This document shows positions 60,892 to 64,000 of a stretch of 64,000 nt of DNA, one piece after another. Source of the DNA: an uncultured Prevotella sp. (lineage in GTDB: Bacteria; Bacteroidota; Bacteroidia; Bacteroidales; Bacteroidaceae). Location of the stretch: contig CAMOEW010000002.1 in assembly GCA_946612625.1 (NCBI GenBank), positions 52,221 to 116,220 on the forward strand. The letters are read 5' to 3'. Each line of letters opens with the position of its first letter. The first letter of the stretch is position 1. The position numbers and the translations under genes were made by a program. Under the pieces are notes generated by a model. The model ran no database searches. It was given only the letters and a program-made list of their open reading frames with translations, and was not told where the DNA came from.

Positions 60892-61320
60892 ATGAAAGAA
60901 TACAAATATACTATCAATGGCAATAAGTATGATGTTGTCATCGAGGAAATTGTTGACAATATAGCCTCCGTCAGTGTCAATGGCGAGAGCTATAAGATTG
61001 AGATGGAGGCTGAGCATAAACCAGAGAAGAAGAAAGTGGTGGTACGCCCTGTGGCTGCTGTATCGGCACCTTCGTCAGAATCGTCTGAGTCTGCTCGTGT
61101 TAATTCTGAAAATGCAGTTAAGGCACCCCTTCCTGGTACTATCACCGAAGTATGCGTTGGCGTCGGTGACGAGGTTAGTGTCGGTGACACCGTTGTTGTT
61201 CTTGAAGCGATGAAGATGGCCAACAACCTTGAGGCCGAAAAGAGTGGCAAGGTGACAGCAGTCTGTGTACAACCCGGACAGGCAGTCATGGAGGGCGATG
61301 CCCTTGTGGTAATCGAATAG
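60892..61320 (+). CDS. mmdC: Biotin carboxyl carrier subunit
   Basis: A 142-aa protein with an N-terminal part ('MKEYKYTINGNKYDVVIEEI'), a Pro/Ala/Ser/Glu linker (about 45-75) and a C-terminal biotinyl domain with the site 'VVVLEAMKMANNLEAEKSGK' (Lys108 is the biotinylated residue). It carries CO2 between mmdA and the Na-translocating beta subunit. It is the last gene of the cluster and is followed by a bidirectional terminator. Confidence 0.95.
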   Translation: MKEYKYTINGNKYDVVIEEIVDNIASVSVNGESYKIEMEAEHKPEKKKVVVRPVAAVSAPSSESSESARVNSENAVKAPLPGTITEVCVGVGDEVSVGDTVVVLEAMKMANNLEAEKSGKVTAVCVQPGQAVMEGDALVVIE

Positions 61321-61323
61321 ACC

Positions 61324-61353
61324 AAAAGTGCTTGGCGTTTGCCAAGCACTTTT
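61324..61353. terminator. Bidirectional terminator between mmdC and panD
   Basis: Perfect 13-bp arms AAAAGTGCTTGGC (61324-61336) and GCCAAGCACTTTT (61341-61353) with a GTTT loop and flanking A and T runs. It serves both convergent operons. Confidence 0.93.
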
Positions 61354-61354
61354 T

Positions 61355-61699
61355 CTATAATCTGTTCCCCTCTTTTGGGAAGACAACTTTCGGTTTGAAC
61401 GACTTAGCCTCTTCAAAGTCCATCAACGCGTACGAAATGATTATGCATACATCGTCAACCTGCACTTTGCGTGCAGCAGCTCCGTTCAGGCAGATGCTAC
61501 CCGACCCTCTTTCGCCTTTTATAATATATGTCTCAAAGCGTTCGCCATTATTGTTGTCAACAACCTGCACCTTTTCTCCGGCAATCATTCCTGCAGCATC
61601 CATCAAGTCTTCATCGATGGTAATGCTACCCATATAGTTGAGGTTTGCCTCGGTTACAGTGACGCAATGAAGTTTCGACTTCAATATTTCTATCATCAT
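61355..61699 (-). CDS. panD: Aspartate 1-decarboxylase
   Basis: A 114-aa pyruvoyl enzyme making beta-alanine for pantothenate. The self-processing site is Gly24-Ser25 in '[13 protein letters not shown]'; the catalytic region '[20 protein letters not shown]' (written CLNGAAA here) follows. Length and spacing match the family. It lies one base after panC, so the two are co-transcribed. Confidence 0.96.
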   Translation of the reverse strand: MMIEILKSKLHCVTVTEANLNYMGSITIDEDLMDAAGMIAGEKVQVVDNNNGERFETYIIKGERGSGSICLNGAAARKVQVDDVCIIISYALMDFEEAKSFKPKVVFPKEGNRL

Positions 61700-61700
61700 G

Positions 61701-62552
61701 CTATACAGAATATTTAATATGGTCTATAAGCCTTATCGGCGTTTTTCCGCAATATACAGTAATGCATCCCACGATGTACGAACTGTCTGTCCACGACTCT
61801 ACTTCCTGTAATGTGTTGCCGTCAACAATCGAGAAGTATTCCACTTCGAGCCCGTCAATGGCATTTATGTCGCTAACAACCTTGTCGTGGGTTTCCTTTA
61901 CCGTGTGTTTATTTGCAAACTCCACACTTGCCTTCAGAGCCTTGTAAATATTCGGTGCAATAGTCCGTTCGTCAGGTGCGAGCAGCGTGTTACGGCTCGA
62001 TCGTGCCAGTCCGTCGTCGTCTCTTACAATCTCGCACTCCACTATCTGTACATTAATCGCCAGAGCTTTAACCATACACTTTATCACAGCAATCTGTTGC
62101 CAGTCTTTCTCTCCGAAATACGCTTTCTGCGGACGTACGATGTAGAAAAGTCGGCTTACCACTTGGCATACTCCGTTGAAATGGCCTGGACGATGTGCCC
62201 CCTCCATAACAGTCGATACGGGCGGATACTCGAAATGTCGGTTGTCTGGCACCGGATACATTTCCGCTACATCCGGTGCAAATACGTAGTCAGCTTCGCA
62301 CTGCTCCAGCAACCGGCAGTCGGAGTCAAGGTCACGTGGATAGTTTTTAAGGTCGTTTTTGTCGTTGAACTGTGTCGGATTGACGAACACAGAAACTACA
62401 GTGATGTCGTTATCCCTGACGCTTCGTCTCACCAACGAGGCATGTCCTTCATGAAGGGCTCCCATGGTAGGTACGAGTCCGATGACCTTACCCTGTTTTC
62501 TGTCTTCAAACAGTTCGTTTTGAAGGTCAACAATCTTTCGGAATATTTTCAT
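61701..62552 (-). CDS. panC: Pantothenate synthetase
   Basis: A 283-aa enzyme joining pantoate and beta-alanine using ATP. The HIGH-like motif is '[15 protein letters not shown]', with '[20 protein letters not shown]' following; the KMSKS-like segment is '[17 protein letters not shown]'. '[15 protein letters not shown]' and 'VCQVVSRLF' are also conserved. The normal family length is seen. First gene of the leftward panC-panD pair. Confidence 0.97.
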   Translation of the reverse strand: MKIFRKIVDLQNELFEDRKQGKVIGLVPTMGALHEGHASLVRRSVRDNDITVVSVFVNPTQFNDKNDLKNYPRDLDSDCRLLEQCEADYVFAPDVAEMYPVPDNRHFEYPPVSTVMEGAHRPGHFNGVCQVVSRLFYIVRPQKAYFGEKDWQQIAVIKCMVKALAINVQIVECEIVRDDDGLARSSRNTLLAPDERTIAPNIYKALKASVEFANKHTVKETHDKVVSDINAIDGLEVEYFSIVDGNTLQEVESWTDSSYIVGCITVYCGKTPIRLIDHIKYSV

Positions 62553-62667
62553 TCTTTCTCTAATGTTTTATTTTGGGGTGCAAAATAACAACTTTTTTGT
62601 CAAATATGAAAGAAATATTGCAAAAATATGCCCCAAAAGAGGCTAAAAATTCTAAAAATCTGATTGT

Positions 62668-62701
62668 TTTGCAAAAATATCAAATATTTTTCGTAACTTT
62701 G
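62668..62701 (+). promoter_or_regulatory. Promoter of the GT5 gene
   Basis: TTTG (62668-62671) and TAACTTTG (62694-62701) with a 22-base gap. The leader to ATG 62722 would be about 15 nt. It sits in an AT-rich divergent gap with panC. Confidence 0.6.
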
Positions 62702-62721
62702 CACGGAATAAAAGTTGTATT

Positions 62722-63528
62722 ATGGCAAAAAAAATATTATTCATAAACCAAGAAATTTCTCCCTATGTTCCTGACAATAACTTGTCACTCATGGGTCGTC
62801 GTCTGCCTGAAGTGATACAGGACAATAATCATGAGATTCGTACCTTCATGCCCAAATGGGGTACCATCAATGAGCGTCGCGGTCAGTTGCACGAGGTTAT
62901 CCGTCTTTCGGGAATGAATCTCATTATCAACGACACCGACCATCCGCTAATTATAAAGGTAGCATCTATACAGCAGTCGCGAGTGCAGGTTTATTTTATT
63001 GATAACGACGACTACTTCTCAAAGCGCAAGATGACAGCCGACGAGTCGGGCATTGACTATCCCGATAACGGTGAACGTGCCATATTTTTTGCCCGTGGAG
63101 TTCTTGAGACAGTAAAGAAGCTACGCTGGACTCCTGACATTGTGCATTGTCAGGGATGGATGAGCGCGGTTGTTCCTCTATACATCAAGACCGCCTATCA
63201 CGACGAGCCGTCGTTTGCTGACGTAAAGGTTGTAACATCGCTCTTTACAAAGAGCATCAGCCAGGATTTCGGAACAAACTTCAAGAAATGCCTTGAGTTT
63301 CGCGAGGCAAAGGCAGAACTCCTTGAAAAATATAATGACAACTTTGACTTCAACGAACTTGGCAAACTTGCCATCGATTATTCCGACGGTGTTATCGAAG
63401 CCGACAATGAAGTGAACTCACAATTGTCGGAATATGCTGTTGAGCAGAACATCCCATTGCTGAAATATCCCGGTGACGACTTCGGGCCTGCCTACGAAAC
63501 TTTCTATAACACAATATGTGGAGAATAA
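62722..63528 (+). CDS. Glycogen/starch synthase catalytic domain only (GT5)
   Basis: A 268-aa protein that matches the N-terminal Rossmann domain of GT5 glycogen synthases: 'LFINQEISPYVPDNNLSLMG', 'HEIRTFMPKWGTINERRGQL', 'RAIFFARGVLETVKKLRWTP' and 'DIVHCQGWMSAVVPLYIKTA'. The C-terminal nucleotide-sugar domain of full enzymes (about 470-500 aa) is absent, and the protein ends normally at 'TICGE'. This short form occurs in Bacteroidetes and may be non-catalytic or regulatory. The canonical Lys-x-Gly-Gly becomes 'NLSLMG' here. It is followed 20 bases later by the DUF4270 gene. Confidence 0.85.
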   Translation: MAKKILFINQEISPYVPDNNLSLMGRRLPEVIQDNNHEIRTFMPKWGTINERRGQLHEVIRLSGMNLIINDTDHPLIIKVASIQQSRVQVYFIDNDDYFSKRKMTADESGIDYPDNGERAIFFARGVLETVKKLRWTPDIVHCQGWMSAVVPLYIKTAYHDEPSFADVKVVTSLFTKSISQDFGTNFKKCLEFREAKAELLEKYNDNFDFNELGKLAIDYSDGVIEADNEVNSQLSEYAVEQNIPLLKYPGDDFGPAYETFYNTICGE

Positions 63529-63548
63529 ACATACAGGAAAATACCTAA

Positions 63549-64000
63549 ATGATAAAGACAAAATTTTGGGCAATCATCATGCTGGCAGCATTGGTGTTTG
63601 CATCATGTGATGATACAACAGAAACGATAGGCAATTCACTTACTAATCAAATCGATCTGGTAGATGTGTTCGACACTACCATCGTTGTAAAGCATACATG
63701 TTCGGTAGTCCACGATTCCGTCTTGGCTTTGTCGCAATATGGCTATCTCGGTCGGGTCAAGGATTCTGAAACTAATTCTTACGTTACGTGCAACTATACC
63801 ACTCAGTTTCATGTAATGCCTGATATGTTCGATTCATATTTCAGCTCCAAAGCTCTTGCCGAAGAAAACCTATCGGTGGTGTTCAATTCCGATGGCACTC
63901 CGGCCATTGACAGCTGCTATGCCAACATCTACTGTCTGAGCTATATCGGCGACTCACTTAACCCAATGCAGCTGGAACTACACGAACTTGAGACTCCAGT
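63549..64000 (+). CDS. DUF4270 lipoprotein, N-terminal part (cut by window edge)
   Basis: The open frame runs to the window edge, so it is not in the ORF track. Translation begins 'MIKTKFWAIIMLAALVFASC' followed by DDTTE, a lipoprotein signal with acidic residues after the Cys, then 'TIGNSLTNQIDLVDVFDTTI', the DUF4270 start. Family members are Bacteroidetes outer-membrane-associated proteins with predicted beta-rich structure; the exact role is unknown. Gene order after panC and GT5 is as I recall it from other Bacteroidales. Confidence 0.85.
   Translation, partial: MIKTKFWAIIMLAALVFASCDDTTETIGNSLTNQIDLVDVFDTTIVVKHTCSVVHDSVLALSQYGYLGRVKDSETNSYVTCNYTTQFHVMPDMFDSYFSSKALAEENLSVVFNSDGTPAIDSCYANIYCLSYIGDSLNPMQLELHELETP

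Noticed and set aside
1-64000. tRNA, rRNA or insertion sequence
   Set aside because: No cloverleaf, rRNA or transposase signature was found in any intergenic gap or ORF.

Overview
The window is chromosomal DNA from a member of the Bacteroidales, most likely Prevotellaceae (the genus is an inference). The evidence is the gene content: Bacteroidetes-type RNAP omega/Rpb6, Rho with a long N-terminal insertion, the Porin_10 barrel, DUF4293, DUF4468, DUF4270 and DUF6175, HU-CCDC81/SPOR, PPi-dependent phosphofructokinase, and a methylmalonyl-CoA decarboxylase cluster. Many intergenic gaps also carry the Bacteroidetes promoter signature, a TAnnTTTG -7 box with a TTTG-like -33 box about 19-20 bases upstream. 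I see no rRNA, tRNA, transposase, integrase, CRISPR array or prophage block. Coding density is high and no gene-free gap exceeds 300 bases.

Layout. 1-4 kb: the 3' end of RNase Z, a very small exported protein resembling a T9SS sorting tail, an ECF sigma factor operon with a membrane protein and a Spy/CpxP-like periplasmic protein, then nth-menA leftward. 4-10 kb: an HD phosphohydrolase, a Porin_10 protein with a charged insert, a two-TM protein, a DUF4468 protein and uvrB. 10-13 kb: bamD, rpoZ/Rpb6, DUF4293, a candidate promoter-hairpin small RNA unit, and mltG. 13-16 kb: a RelA/SpoT-like HD protein, a 41-bp tandem repeat patch, a SUMF1 protein, and ribosomal protein L31 type B. 16-24 kb: an exported NucA-type nuclease, gpx, trxB, a YtxH/holin-X/86-aa membrane trio, a SPOR lipoprotein, ruvX, def, a large TPR protein and a DUF4886 protein with an active and a degenerate SGNH domain.

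24-30 kb holds the most unusual region: six leftward genes whose products are all exported, expressed from one strong-looking promoter with an approximately 140-nt leader. They are a coiled-coil lipoprotein, a 459-aa secreted protein, two small paralogues (171 and 161 aa), a DUF6175 protein and a repeat-type periplasmic protein. I believe it is a poorly described envelope system.

30-43 kb: ygiQ overlapping a divergent PP2C-like protein, an Amidase_3-like protein carrying a golvesin-like insert, an acyltransferase, pfp, two membrane-anchored GH25 lysozymes flanking folK, and rho. 43-51 kb: clpC-carB (no carA nearby) and an isolated leuB overlapping a TPR gene. 51-58.6 kb: a J-protein, a 5'-nucleotidase with NudC, an HU-SPOR protein that appears to be leaderless, an FHA/zinc-ribbon protein and a TonB-dependent receptor. 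58.6-64 kb: methylmalonyl-CoA epimerase and decarboxylase subunits (mce, mmdA, a 50-aa ORF, biotin carrier), panC-panD, a catalytic-domain-only GT5 glycogen synthase and the start of a DUF4270 lipoprotein.

The metabolism implied is fermentative: PPi-dependent glycolysis, the succinate-propionate branch through methylmalonyl-CoA, menaquinone synthesis, and a glycogen synthase-type enzyme. Much of the remaining coding capacity serves the envelope (BamD, MltG, GH25, SPOR, amidase). All ORF-track starts were reviewed and many were moved to the conserved start. Family assignments are by eye from motifs and have not been searched against databases.
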